In this document: piece after piece, positions 53,143 to 61,701 of the stretch
Numbering within the stretch: position 1 is the first letter of the stretch
Layout of the letters: every line of letters starts with the position of its first letter
Source of the DNA: Halomonas sp. HAL1
GTDB taxonomy: Bacteria; Pseudomonadota; Gammaproteobacteria; Pseudomonadales; Halomonadaceae
Direction of reading: 5' to 3'
DNA: 64,000 nucleotides
Assembly (NCBI RefSeq): GCF_030544485.1
Contig: NZ_CP130610.1
Coordinates: 372,001-436,000, forward strand
Notes under the pieces: model-generated
The model's input: the letters and a program-made list of their open reading frames with translations, nothing else
Databases searched by the model: none
What the model was told of the DNA's origin: nothing
Made by a program: the position numbers and the translations under genes

Positions 53143-53374
53143 GGCTATAGCCTCCATTTGCCATCGGAATGGAAATGTTGCCATGAGCGGCTTTCAGCAT
53201 TTCTTTTTCAACGGCTTCCCACAAGAACAAAATTTTCCGTCGGCCAAATGGCTTGATGTAGTGGGTGCCCTCGATAAGGACGCTGTCTTTTAGTTGCTGT
53301 CGGATAGTACGGCAGTCGTACTTGATGCGCTGGGCAAGCTCTTCGGTCGTGAGATAGGTATAAGATGAATCCAT
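53135..53374 (-). CDS. Small helix-turn-helix, excisionase-like protein
   Basis: This 79-residue protein has a MerR-like winged helix (YLTTEELAQRIKYDCRTIRQQ, then GTHYIKPFGRRKILFLWEAV), as in phage excisionases and AlpA-type regulators. GGAGG lies six bases before ATG 53374, and the stop overlaps the integrase start by eight bases, so it leads the xis-int-HD operon. It probably binds arm sites to steer excision. The sequence is too short for certainty. Confidence 0.8.
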   Translation of the reverse strand: MDSSYTYLTTEELAQRIKYDCRTIRQQLKDSVLIEGTHYIKPFGRRKILFLWEAVEKEMLKAAHGNISIPMANGGYSHG

Positions 53375-53431
53375 CGAAAACCTCCAGAAGGAGTGGTATT
53401 CTGCGTGACTAAAAGGCATTCCAAGTATCAG

Positions 53432-53452
53432 AATGTCATCCTGAATGACATT
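53432..53452. promoter_or_regulatory. Operator of integration module, inverted repeat
   Basis: AATGTCAT-CCTGA-ATGACATT is a perfect 8-bp inverted repeat with a 5-base spacer. The 13-mer GTCATCCTGAATG (53435-53447) recurs inverted at 53489-53501, so the divergent control region has paired sites, as in lysogeny switches. Confidence 0.65.
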
Positions 53453-53488
53453 TTAGACAGCAAAATACCATTTGCAAGCATTTTTTGC

Positions 53489-53501
53489 CATTCAGGATGA
53501 C
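53489..53501. promoter_or_regulatory. Second operator copy, opposite orientation
   Basis: CATTCAGGATGAC is the exact inverse of the 13-mer at 53435-53447. It lies 25 bases before the start of the Cro-like gene. Confidence 0.6.
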
Positions 53502-53525
53502 AAAAAGCATTTACAGGAGATTTTG

Positions 53526-53747
53526 ATGGTTCGTTGTCATCTCGCGCGCTTGATGGGTGAGCACAAAATGAAGATCGTGGATGTTGCGCGTGAAACAGGC
53601 CTTAACCGCAATACTGTTACGCTTCTTTATAAAGAAACCGCTCAGCGAATCGAGCTGGATGCATTAGATAAGCTATGCAAACTTTTCAATTGTAAGGTGG
53701 GTGATTTGCTTGAAATTCAAGAAGATCATGAGAAAAATGAGAAATGA
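53526..53747 (+). CDS. Cro/CI-like small repressor
   Basis: This 73-residue protein is one XRE-type helix-turn-helix domain (MVRCHLARLMGEHKMKIVDV, ARETGLNRNTVTLLYKETAQ) of the short Cro-like, HTH_26 kind, ending LFNCKVGDLLEIQED. AGGAGATTTTG precedes ATG 53526. It is divergent from the excisionase-like gene, and the paired CATTCAGGATGAC sites lie between, so it is the likely switch of the module. Confidence 0.88.
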   Translation: MVRCHLARLMGEHKMKIVDVARETGLNRNTVTLLYKETAQRIELDALDKLCKLFNCKVGDLLEIQEDHEKNEK

Positions 53748-53860
53748 TTAATGCTGACAATCGTTGACTGAAGGTCATAAGAGTAATTTTAAAAGGCAAG
53801 CAACGGAGCGAATGTGTCACATATACGTCACAGATGTGTCACAGGAAGTTAGCAGACGAA

Positions 53861-53900
53861 CGAAAACAAAAAAGGCAGATCAGTAAGTAACTGATCTGCC
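53861..53900 (-). terminator. Terminator of tRNA-fMet
   Basis: GGCAGATCAG / CTGATCTGCC (53874-53883, 53891-53900) is a perfect 10-bp stem followed on the minus strand by TTTTTTGTTTT. It lies 11 bases after the tRNA 3' end. Confidence 0.9.
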
Positions 53901-53911
53901 TCTCAAAATAT

Positions 53912-53988
<77 letters not shown>

Positions 53989-54259
53989 TCAACGTGTGGC
54001 GTATTCTACAGAGATCTAGCATGAAGTCAATAGGGGTATTAACACGTTCGGCTTATGGCAGTAGCGAGCATCCTGCTGCAACATGAGAGGAGTGCAGCTA
54101 TGCTTTAGATAGCCATAACAAAAAGCTTACGTTGGTGCCTTGCTCAAGCCAGTAATGCACTAGGGTAATACAGGCGCAACCGCGCTTATTCACAATGGCT
54201 TGTGACACAACCCATATACTTTTAGACCCAAGCCATTTGTCATTTCAGGGAGGTAGTCA

Positions 54260-55006
54260 ATGACCAATCAAGCCCCCGTCGCCTGGGTAACTGGTGGAAC
54301 TGGTGGTATCGGTACGGCAATTTGTCGTTCGTTGGCAGATGCGGGATATTTGGTCGTCGCGGGTTACCACAACCCCGATAAGGCCAAGACCTGGCTAGAA
54401 ACGCAGCGTGCTGACGGCTATAACAATATCGAATTGTCCGGTGTCGACCTTTCTGACCACAACGCCTGCCTGGAAGGTGCCCGCGAAATTCATGACAAGT
54501 ATGGCCCCATCAGTGTACTAGTGAACTGTGCGGGTATTACCCGTGATGGCACCATGAAGAAAATGTCTTACGAGCAGTGGTACGAAGTGCTCGATACCAA
54601 CCTCAACAGTGTTTTTAATACCTGCCGTAGTGTCATTGAGATGATGCTAGAGAATGGCTATGGTCGGATCATCAATATTTCATCCATCAATGGCCGTAAG
54701 GGGCAGTTTGGTCAGGTGAACTACGCGGCGGCGAAAGCTGGCATGCACGGCTTGACCATGTCGCTGGCGCAGGAGACGGCGACCAAGGGGATCACGGTTA
54801 ACACGGTATCGCCTGGTTATATCGCTACCGATATGATCATGAATATTCCCGAAAAAGTGCGCGAAGCCATTCGGGAAACAATCCCAGTGAAGCGCTATGG
54901 CACGCCAGAAGAGATTGGCCGCTTGGTCACTTTCTTAGCCGACAAGGAATCAGGGTTTATTACCGGTGCTAACATTGATATCAACGGTGGTCAGTTTATG
55001 GGCTAG
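54260..55006 (+). CDS. phaB: Acetoacetyl-CoA reductase
   Basis: PhaB reduces acetoacetyl-CoA to (R)-3-hydroxybutyryl-CoA with NADPH for polyhydroxybutyrate synthesis. This 248-residue short-chain dehydrogenase has TGGTGGIGTAICRSLAD, the NCAGITRDGTMKKM segment typical of PhaB, catalytic S and Y-x3-K in INISSINGRKGQFGQVNYAAAKAG, and PGYIATDM. The C-terminus GFITGANIDINGGQFMG also matches. GGGAGG precedes the ATG. It is a single-gene unit with its own hairpin, and is typical of Halomonas. Confidence 0.92.
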   Translation: MTNQAPVAWVTGGTGGIGTAICRSLADAGYLVVAGYHNPDKAKTWLETQRADGYNNIELSGVDLSDHNACLEGAREIHDKYGPISVLVNCAGITRDGTMKKMSYEQWYEVLDTNLNSVFNTCRSVIEMMLENGYGRIINISSINGRKGQFGQVNYAAAKAGMHGLTMSLAQETATKGITVNTVSPGYIATDMIMNIPEKVREAIRETIPVKRYGTPEEIGRLVTFLADKESGFITGANIDINGGQFMG

Positions 55007-55059
55007 TGGTTCGCCACTGGCTGATAAAAACCAGCTCCTTTTACTTAGAGGAGAACGCA

Positions 55060-55084
55060 AACGGGAGGCGCTCAGCCTCCCGTT
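55060..55084. terminator. Bidirectional terminator, phaB / DUF349 gene
   Basis: The stem AACGGGAGGC / GCCTCCCGTT (10 bp, loop GCTCA) lies between convergent genes. T-runs are weak. Confidence 0.75.
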
Positions 55085-55106
55085 GTTATTGATATTTCAT
55101 CATTTG

Positions 55107-57923
55107 CTAAGGCAGGGGAATTCTTGCCAAGCGGCTTAGCAGGTTATCCAGCTCTTCTACTTCTTCAGCCCATAGTGCGGCAGGCATCGGTCCCAGTGCC
55201 AAAAGCGCGGCTAGAATGTCGGTGACTTCTTCATCACGACTGCGCTCCTGGCTGAAACCCTCGTTCAAGCGTTCTACCTGGATGGCTAGCCGCAGCGGCT
55301 CATCGCTTTGCCGCACGCTACCAACAGCCAACATAGAGAGATGTACCCTCAAGCGGGCGAGAGACTCCGCCAGCTTGGCATAGTTATTATCAGATAATGG
55401 CACCGCTACACGATGGCGCTGCTGATTGCGGGTGGTGTGTGCCTCTTTAAAGGCCGCCGGAAGGGGGGCGCTGAGCAACACTTGCGCATCCACTTGGGTG
55501 AGAGTTCCCTCGCTCAGGTAGTTCTGGTCGGCGGCCAAGTGAGCATTCACTAGCGGCATAATGGCGTGCCACTGCTGAACCGTATTGACGACGGCGAGCC
55601 GATTTAAGCGTTCGCGACGTGCCCGCACAATGCCGCTCATGCGTCGCTGCATGCCTTCGCTGCGACGATTGCGTGGCAGCGGCTCGAGCTGGTTGGCCTG
55701 GTTTAGAAAGTTATCCAACGTGGAGGCTTCGCTGGCCTCAATGGGCTGCCAGCTATCCATTTGATCGATGAGCGTTTGCATCTCATCAAGCTGCTGTTGT
55801 TGGCGTGCCGCTTGCTCATTTTTATGCGCATCGCGCTGGGCAAAAAGCTGGTCACACTCATGTCGAAAGGTTTGCCACAACGTTTGCTCTTCGCCTTTTG
55901 GGGCTCGCCCGAGCGCTCGCCACTGCTGTTGTAGCTGTTTGGTGTGGTGAATGCGTTGTGCCAACGGTTGGCTGTCATCACTGCGCAGTGCGGTTACCTG
56001 ACTGATCAGCTCCCGTTTCTGTGAGGCAATCGTATCGGCACGCTGATCAATTAGTGCCTGTAGCTGATGACGAATAGTGCCAAAGCGGCGACCAACGGCT
56101 TCTGAGCGGTCACGGGGGACGGGGCTGTAGTGACGCCATTGGTGGCGTGCCTTGTCGCGAATTTGCCGAAGTACATCGGGGTCGGCGTTTTCAGCTGGCT
56201 GGGCCAACAAGCTTTCAAGTTGAGCGCATAGCGCTTCACGGGCTTGAAGGTTAATCTCGCGCTCTTTGCTAAGCTGATCTCGCCAAGGAGCGAGACGCTC
56301 ATGAATACGGTCCGAGGCGCTGCGAAAACGAGCGGACTGCTCGCGGTTGGCCGCTGCATCACCTAGTGATTTCCACTCTTTAACCAACTGACGATGGTGA
56401 CGGTCAAGCGCTTCTTCTGCCATGTGAAGGTCGTTGGCTAACGCTTCGATGCTGGCACATAGCTGCTCACGCTTTGGTCCGGCGACAAATCCACGCCAAT
56501 CGCGTAACTCCGCTAGCCGTGCTGCTAAGTGCTTCAGGCGAGTTTTGAGCGGTTGAGCGGCAGCGCTTTCTAGCCCTTCAATACGAGGTTTAAGCCGCTG
56601 GTGTAGGCGGCTGGCGCTTTTGAAGGCGCCACGCTCTAGTAAGTGCTCAAAGGAATCGAGTTCGCCCGCATAGGTCGTGAGTGTGGCTTGATCTTCCGCC
56701 GGAGGCGATGGGGCGTTAGTTTCGTCGCTAAGTACCGCATGGGCACGACCCAGCAGCGCGGGGGGCGTTAACGTGTCGGGCCACTGGCACTCGCTAACCT
56801 GTGTCGCCAAGGTGGTGTGGTCACCATTAGCCAGCGCCGTTTCCATATTGGCGCTAACCTTGCACCAGCGTTGCCAAGCTTCCAGGCATTGGTCATAGTG
56901 TTGAATCGCTACCGTATAACGCTGGCGTATAGTATCGCTCGGCGGATGCATGTCGGAAAGCGCTTGCCAGCGCTGGCCGAGTAGCTGGCGCTGAGCGCGC
57001 AGGCTGTCTATATCCTGTACGGTCATGGCAGACGCGTGACGTAGGCCGTCTAGGGTTTCTTCAATCCCTTCAAGTAACTGTTCGCGCGTGGTTTCGGCTT
57101 CGTCGCGGCGCTCTGCGCTCTGTTGGCGAGCCTGCTCTTGAGTCTCATGATCGTGCAGTGTTTTGCGGCAATTGAGCAGCGCTTGGTGAAAACGCTGCTC
57201 CTGCTCAACGGTTGGTGGTTGAGTGAGTTGTTCCCATTGCCGTTCAAGATGCCGGAAACGACCGCCATAAAGCGGCTCCCACGGCGCGCGAGCATGCTGT
57301 TCCAGTTGGCACAGCAGCGTTTCACGCTGCTGTGCTTCAGCTTCTAGCCACTGCGCATCGCTACGTAAGCGGTTAAGGCGTTCCCGCGCTAAACGAGCTA
57401 CTTGGCGGTCACGGCGTGCTTCTTTCAATAAGCGTTTGAGTCCCTCTTCATCCTCAATGCGCTCAGCAGCCTGGTGACGAACCGCGGCCACGCCGTTATG
57501 GCAGGCCTGATGTATCAGGTCGTTCTCATCAGTAAGCTTGCTCAATGCCATTAAGCGTAATGTTAGATTGTCGGCCTGTAAGGCTACCGCGTTTAACGCT
57601 CGCGGCTCTTCAACAAGCTCAACCAGCACTTGACGCTGCTGCAGGTCGGTATGGCCTTCAAGCCCGCTTAGCCGTTGGCAAACCGCATTAAACCAGGCTT
57701 CATTTTGCTGATGATGCGGATAAGCATCGACTAAGCCTGCGCAGTCATCCAACGCCAGCAGCGCAGCAAGGCGTATCTGGCTATCGGGATCTTGAGAGAG
57801 CGACTGCAGCGCTTGGCGCTGTTCTGATTGCTCAGGGTCGAGTCGCTGGAGGGCCTGACGACGTACTTCGGGGTCGGGATGCTGCCACCGAGGTGCGAAC
57901 AGGCGTCTTAACAGTCCGTGCAT
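55107..57923 (-). CDS. Long DUF349 repeat protein
   Basis: This 938-residue, highly charged, alpha-helical protein opens with HEAT-like repeats (WQHPDPEVRRQALQRL, DPDSQIRLAALLALDD). It continues with several DUF349 units, each a coiled helix pair with W at set places (LVKEWKSLGDAAANREQSAR, HQWRHYSPVPRDRSEAVGRR, QQWRALGRAPKGEEQTLWQ). Proteins of this kind are widespread in Gammaproteobacteria and have no settled function. GC and codon use look native. It is a monocistronic minus-strand gene ending at the hairpin after phaB. Confidence 0.88.
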   Translation of the reverse strand: MHGLLRRLFAPRWQHPDPEVRRQALQRLDPEQSEQRQALQSLSQDPDSQIRLAALLALDDCAGLVDAYPHHQQNEAWFNAVCQRLSGLEGHTDLQQRQVLVELVEEPRALNAVALQADNLTLRLMALSKLTDENDLIHQACHNGVAAVRHQAAERIEDEEGLKRLLKEARRDRQVARLARERLNRLRSDAQWLEAEAQQRETLLCQLEQHARAPWEPLYGGRFRHLERQWEQLTQPPTVEQEQRFHQALLNCRKTLHDHETQEQARQQSAERRDEAETTREQLLEGIEETLDGLRHASAMTVQDIDSLRAQRQLLGQRWQALSDMHPPSDTIRQRYTVAIQHYDQCLEAWQRWCKVSANMETALANGDHTTLATQVSECQWPDTLTPPALLGRAHAVLSDETNAPSPPAEDQATLTTYAGELDSFEHLLERGAFKSASRLHQRLKPRIEGLESAAAQPLKTRLKHLAARLAELRDWRGFVAGPKREQLCASIEALANDLHMAEEALDRHHRQLVKEWKSLGDAAANREQSARFRSASDRIHERLAPWRDQLSKEREINLQAREALCAQLESLLAQPAENADPDVLRQIRDKARHQWRHYSPVPRDRSEAVGRRFGTIRHQLQALIDQRADTIASQKRELISQVTALRSDDSQPLAQRIHHTKQLQQQWRALGRAPKGEEQTLWQTFRHECDQLFAQRDAHKNEQAARQQQQLDEMQTLIDQMDSWQPIEASEASTLDNFLNQANQLEPLPRNRRSEGMQRRMSGIVRARRERLNRLAVVNTVQQWHAIMPLVNAHLAADQNYLSEGTLTQVDAQVLLSAPLPAAFKEAHTTRNQQRHRVAVPLSDNNYAKLAESLARLRVHLSMLAVGSVRQSDEPLRLAIQVERLNEGFSQERSRDEEVTDILAALLALGPMPAALWAEEVEELDNLLSRLARIPLP

Positions 57924-58117
57924 GGATCATCCTGCTGGTGCGTAGCGTGAAAAAAATCGTTAGTCAGCAATGCGGCGGTTGCAGTCGCCGGCGCTGTCGC
58001 TTAGCTTGGCCTTACTATCTTGTAATAAGCATGGTGTGGTAAGCGACTATTTTCTAGACCACAATGCGTGATAGTACGCTACCTTTATCTTATCTGAACA
58101 TGACAGGGAGTTCGGCC

Positions 58118-58867
58118 ATGAGCCTTAACGTGGATAGTGCCGCAGTGGCCTTTACCTTCAAAGGCGGCATGCTGCCGATGACCGTCATGGAGCTAAGTAG
58201 CGCTGACCCGGAACGAATCCGGCAGCAGTTGGCTGGCAAACTTTCCCAATCGCCTGCTTTCTTTCAGCATACACCGGTTGTGCTCAGCGTGGAAAAGCTA
58301 GATGAACCGCACTTAGCCCTTGAGCGTATTTGTGCCGTGTGCCGCGACCATAAGCTATTGCCGGTAGCAGTGCGCGGTGGCGCTGAGCCTGTGCGCCAGT
58401 CGGCCTGGGCGCTGGGGTTGGGTTGGTTCCCGCCGGTCGAAGAGGGGCGTCCGCGGGTGCTCGAAAGCGTTAATAGCTCTCCCGTGCAGGAAGTCAGCCG
58501 TGAAGAGGCTCCCATAAGCGACGTAGACGCTCCGGCACTTGCCACTCGCCTATACCGTGGTACCGTTCGCTCGGGGCAGCAGGTTAGTGCTTCTGAAGGG
58601 GATTTGGTCGTGATTGGGGCGGTAAATGCGGGGGCAGAAGTGCTTGCAGCAGGCAGTATTCATGTTTACGGCGCGCTGCGTGGCCGTGCTCTCGCAGGTA
58701 TCCATGGCAACACCCAGGCGGGTATTTACTGCCGTGAGCTGGAAGCCGAGTTGCTGTCAGTGGCAGGCAATTACAAACGTTCGGAAGATATTGATGCACA
58801 GCTTCTGGGGCGCCCCACAGAAGTTCACTTTACAAAAGAACAGCTTGAAATTAAGCCATTAGGCTAA
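58118..58867 (+). CDS. minC: Septum site-determining protein MinC
   Basis: MinC blocks FtsZ ring formation near the poles together with MinD. This 249-residue protein has the N-terminal MinC domain (AVAFTFKGGMLPMTVMELSS) and a C-terminal beta-helix domain with RSGQQVSASEGDLVVIGAVN, AGAEVLAAGSIHVYGALRGR and AGIHGNTQAGIYCRELEAEL, which binds MinD. A linker rich in E/S joins them. ATG 58118 follows GGGAG. It heads the minC-minD-minE set. Confidence 0.95.
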   Translation: MSLNVDSAAVAFTFKGGMLPMTVMELSSADPERIRQQLAGKLSQSPAFFQHTPVVLSVEKLDEPHLALERICAVCRDHKLLPVAVRGGAEPVRQSAWALGLGWFPPVEEGRPRVLESVNSSPVQEVSREEAPISDVDAPALATRLYRGTVRSGQQVSASEGDLVVIGAVNAGAEVLAAGSIHVYGALRGRALAGIHGNTQAGIYCRELEAELLSVAGNYKRSEDIDAQLLGRPTEVHFTKEQLEIKPLG

Positions 58868-59025
58868 TGTATTGGTATGAGGCTGCGTTGGTGTTTCATG
58901 ACTAGCGACGCCGAAGACGCTATCCGTTACAGTATGGCTTGTTGATGACATTGACGTTCCCGTTATGCGCAGAGCGGCATAATGACTCGCGCTCGCGAAG
59001 AACGACTTCAAGAAGGAAGTGACTC

Positions 59026-59844
59026 TTGGCCAAGATAATTGTAGTGACCTCTGGTAAAGGAGGGGTCGGCAAAACCACCAGTGCGGCGGCAATTTCCACA
59101 GGGCTTGCGCTGCGCGGTAAAAAAACCGTCGTCATCGATTTTGATGTAGGTCTGCGTAATCTTGATCTCATCATGGGCTGTGAACGGCGTGTGGTATATG
59201 ACTTAGTCAACGTGATTCAAGGCGAAGCGGGGCTTAATCAAGCGCTGATTCGTGATAAACGCGTCGAAAATTTGTTTATTTTGCCGGCTTCTCAAACCCG
59301 CGATAAAGATGCCCTGACCCAGGAAGGCGTCGCGGAAATTCTCGAGAAGTTGAAAGAAGACTTCGATTACATTCTTTGCGATTCACCCGCCGGTATTGAG
59401 CGTGGTGCTCAGTTGGCGATGTATTTTGCCGATGAAGCCATCGTGGTTACCAACCCTGAAGTATCGTCAGTGCGCGATTCTGACCGTATTTTAGGGCTGC
59501 TTGCCTCTAAAACCCGGCGTGCGGAGCAGGGCGAAGACCCTATCAAGGAGCACCTGCTGGTTACCCGTTATAACCCGGAACGCGTTACCTCCGGCGACAT
59601 GCTGACGCTGGACGATATCCGTGAAATACTGGCGATCAACCTGTTGGGCTTGATTCCTGAGTCAGAAGCCGTACTGCGTGCTTCCAACCAGGGCGTACCA
59701 GTGACTCACGATATCGCGAGTGACGCGGGCCAAGCCTATAGCGACACCGTATCTCGCCTGCTCGGTGAAGACATGCCGCTGCGTTTCCACGAAATGCAAC
59801 GTAAAAGCCTGCTGAGCCGCATGTTCGGGGGAGGTCGTCGATGA
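59026..59844 (+). CDS. minD: Septum site-determining ATPase MinD
   Basis: MinD is the membrane ATPase that carries MinC and oscillates with MinE. This 272-residue protein starts at a TTG (59026) with AAGGAAG upstream. It shows the deviant Walker [12 protein letters not shown] with the signature lysine (residue 11), [18 protein letters not shown], and [11 protein letters not shown]. The C-terminal [11 protein letters not shown] is the basic amphipathic membrane-binding helix. The stop overlaps the minE start by four bases. Confidence 0.96.
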   Translation: MAKIIVVTSGKGGVGKTTSAAAISTGLALRGKKTVVIDFDVGLRNLDLIMGCERRVVYDLVNVIQGEAGLNQALIRDKRVENLFILPASQTRDKDALTQEGVAEILEKLKEDFDYILCDSPAGIERGAQLAMYFADEAIVVTNPEVSSVRDSDRILGLLASKTRRAEQGEDPIKEHLLVTRYNPERVTSGDMLTLDDIREILAINLLGLIPESEAVLRASNQGVPVTHDIASDAGQAYSDTVSRLLGEDMPLRFHEMQRKSLLSRMFGGGRR

Positions 59845-60098
59845 AACTGCTGGAGTTCTTGAAGCGTGAGCGCAGGAAATCCGCCTCGGTAGCCAAAGAA
59901 CGTTTGCAAATTATTGTGGCGCATCAGCGTAGCCAGCGCGGTCAGCCCGACTATATGCCGCTGCTTGAGCGCGAACTGCTTGAAGTAATTCGCCGTTACG
60001 TGCATGTAGATGACGATGCCATTCAGATTTCATTGGATAGCGAAGACAACTGCTCCGTGCTGGAGCTAAACGTTACGCTTCCCAAGAGCGGATCTTAA
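59841..60098 (+). CDS. minE: Cell division topological specificity factor MinE
   Basis: MinE stimulates the MinD ATPase and drives pole-to-pole oscillation. This 85-residue protein has the amphipathic N-terminus [20 protein letters not shown], the MinD-contact region [14 protein letters not shown], and the C-terminal topological domain ([20 protein letters not shown]). The ATGA overlap with minD couples translation. Confidence 0.96.
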   Translation: MKLLEFLKRERRKSASVAKERLQIIVAHQRSQRGQPDYMPLLERELLEVIRRYVHVDDDAIQISLDSEDNCSVLELNVTLPKSGS

Positions 60099-60173
60099 GA
60101 GCGTAAGACGCGGCGAAAGGGGTAGCGGGTGTGCTACGCTTGGGCTTTTCATTGCCCAGCGGAGTGTTTGTTC

Positions 60174-61667
60174 ATGGCGCCACCCAATGCTGCCCCTGCC
60201 AGTTTTCTCTGGCATGACTATGAAACCTTCGGGGCTGACCCGCGTCGCGATCGTCCAGCCCAGTTCGCAGCCCTGCGCACTGATGCCGAATTGAACGAGA
60301 TCGGCGAGCCGATTGAGCTCTACTGCAAACCGGCCGATGACTATTTACCGCACCCCGCCGCCTGTTTGATCACCGGCATTACCCCTCAAAAAGCGCAACG
60401 CCATGGCTTGGCTGAAGCAGAGTTCGCGGGCGAAATTCAGCGCCATATGAGTGAACCGGGCACCTGCGTAGTCGGCTACAACAGCCTGCGCTTTGATGAC
60501 GAAGTGTCCCGCCACCTATTTTACCGAAATCTGCTCGACCCCTATTCCCGCGAGTGGCAAAACGGCAACTCCCGCTGGGATTTGATTGATGTGGTGCGCG
60601 CTTTTTATGCGTTGCGCCCTACGGGCATCGAGTGGCCGCTGCGCGAAGATGGTGCGCCCAGTTTTAAGCTTGAGCACTTAACGGCAGCGAACGGTATTGC
60701 CCATGAGGGGGCTCATGACGCAGTGGCCGATGTGCGCGCAACAATCGCCTTGGCGCGTCTTCTCAAGGAGCGCAATGCGAAGCTGTTTGATTACTTGCTC
60801 GGCCTGCGCGGTAAGCGTGCGGTGGCTAAGCAGCTCGACTTGGCCAATGCCAAACCTCTATTGCATATTTCCCGCCGTTATCCCGCTAGCCGTGGCTGCA
60901 GCGCCCTGGTGATGCCGTTGGCTGAACACCCGACCAACCCCAACGGGGTCATCGTTTACGATTTAAGCATTGATCCCAGCGATATGCTTAGTATGTCGGT
61001 GGAACAGATTCGTGACCGTGTGTTTGTTAGTCAGCAAGATTTGGCCGAAGGCGATGTACGCATTCCGCTGAAAGTGATTCATATCAACCGCTGCCCGGTG
61101 GTCTTTCCTGCCAGTGCCTTAAAAGATGTCGATGGGCCACAAAAGGGGGAGTATGGCTCTATCGTTGAACGTTTAGGCTTGGATGTGACGGCCTGTCGGC
61201 AGCATTGGAAAACCCTGCGTGATGCCAGCGGTGTGGCTGAGAAGGTCGCAGAGGTATTTAACGCAGGCTATGAAGATGCACCGCAAGACCCAGATCTAAT
61301 GCTCTATTCAGGCAGCTTCTTTTCCGCCGCCGACCGCCAGCAGATGGAGCGTGTGCGTGAAATGGAGCCGTGGGACTTAGTGGGGCAGCGTTTTGCGTTC
61401 CAAGATCCACGCTTGGAAGAGATGTTGTTTCGCTTTCGTGCGCGTAGCTACCCCGACACCTTGGAAGGCGAAGAGCGTGAGCAGTGGGAGGCGTATCGCT
61501 GGATGCGCATTAATGACCCTGCGCTAGCGGGCTTTACATTAAAGGCGTTTGCGCGGGAGATCGCTCAGTACAATCAGCAAACGCTTACTGATCGCGAGCG
61601 GCAGATTCTGGAAGAGCTGGTCATGTTCGTCGAAGCCATGATGCCAGCTCAGGCGTTTGACGCCTGA
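60174..61667 (+). CDS. sbcB: Exodeoxyribonuclease I
   Basis: SbcB degrades single-stranded DNA 3' to 5' in recombination and repair. This 497-residue DEDD-type nuclease has motif I in FLWHDYETFGADPRRDRPAQ, motif II in VVGYNSLRFDDEVSRHLFYR, and motif III H-x4-D in GAHDAVADVRATIALARLL. An SH3-like and a C-terminal helical domain follow, ending in a linker typical of ExoI. ATG 60174 fits the family start better than an in-frame ATG 45 bases upstream. Length is normal. Confidence 0.94.
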   Translation: MAPPNAAPASFLWHDYETFGADPRRDRPAQFAALRTDAELNEIGEPIELYCKPADDYLPHPAACLITGITPQKAQRHGLAEAEFAGEIQRHMSEPGTCVVGYNSLRFDDEVSRHLFYRNLLDPYSREWQNGNSRWDLIDVVRAFYALRPTGIEWPLREDGAPSFKLEHLTAANGIAHEGAHDAVADVRATIALARLLKERNAKLFDYLLGLRGKRAVAKQLDLANAKPLLHISRRYPASRGCSALVMPLAEHPTNPNGVIVYDLSIDPSDMLSMSVEQIRDRVFVSQQDLAEGDVRIPLKVIHINRCPVVFPASALKDVDGPQKGEYGSIVERLGLDVTACRQHWKTLRDASGVAEKVAEVFNAGYEDAPQDPDLMLYSGSFFSAADRQQMERVREMEPWDLVGQRFAFQDPRLEEMLFRFRARSYPDTLEGEEREQWEAYRWMRINDPALAGFTLKAFAREIAQYNQQTLTDRERQILEELVMFVEAMMPAQAFDA

Positions 61668-61701
61668 GCCGCTATCAATAACGAGTCGTTACAATTAAGT
61701 G

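Noticed and set aside
54001..54259. Possible small gene or RNA upstream of phaB
   Set aside because: Only a promoter-like stretch and the phaB binding site can be seen; no hairpin or open frame is convincing.
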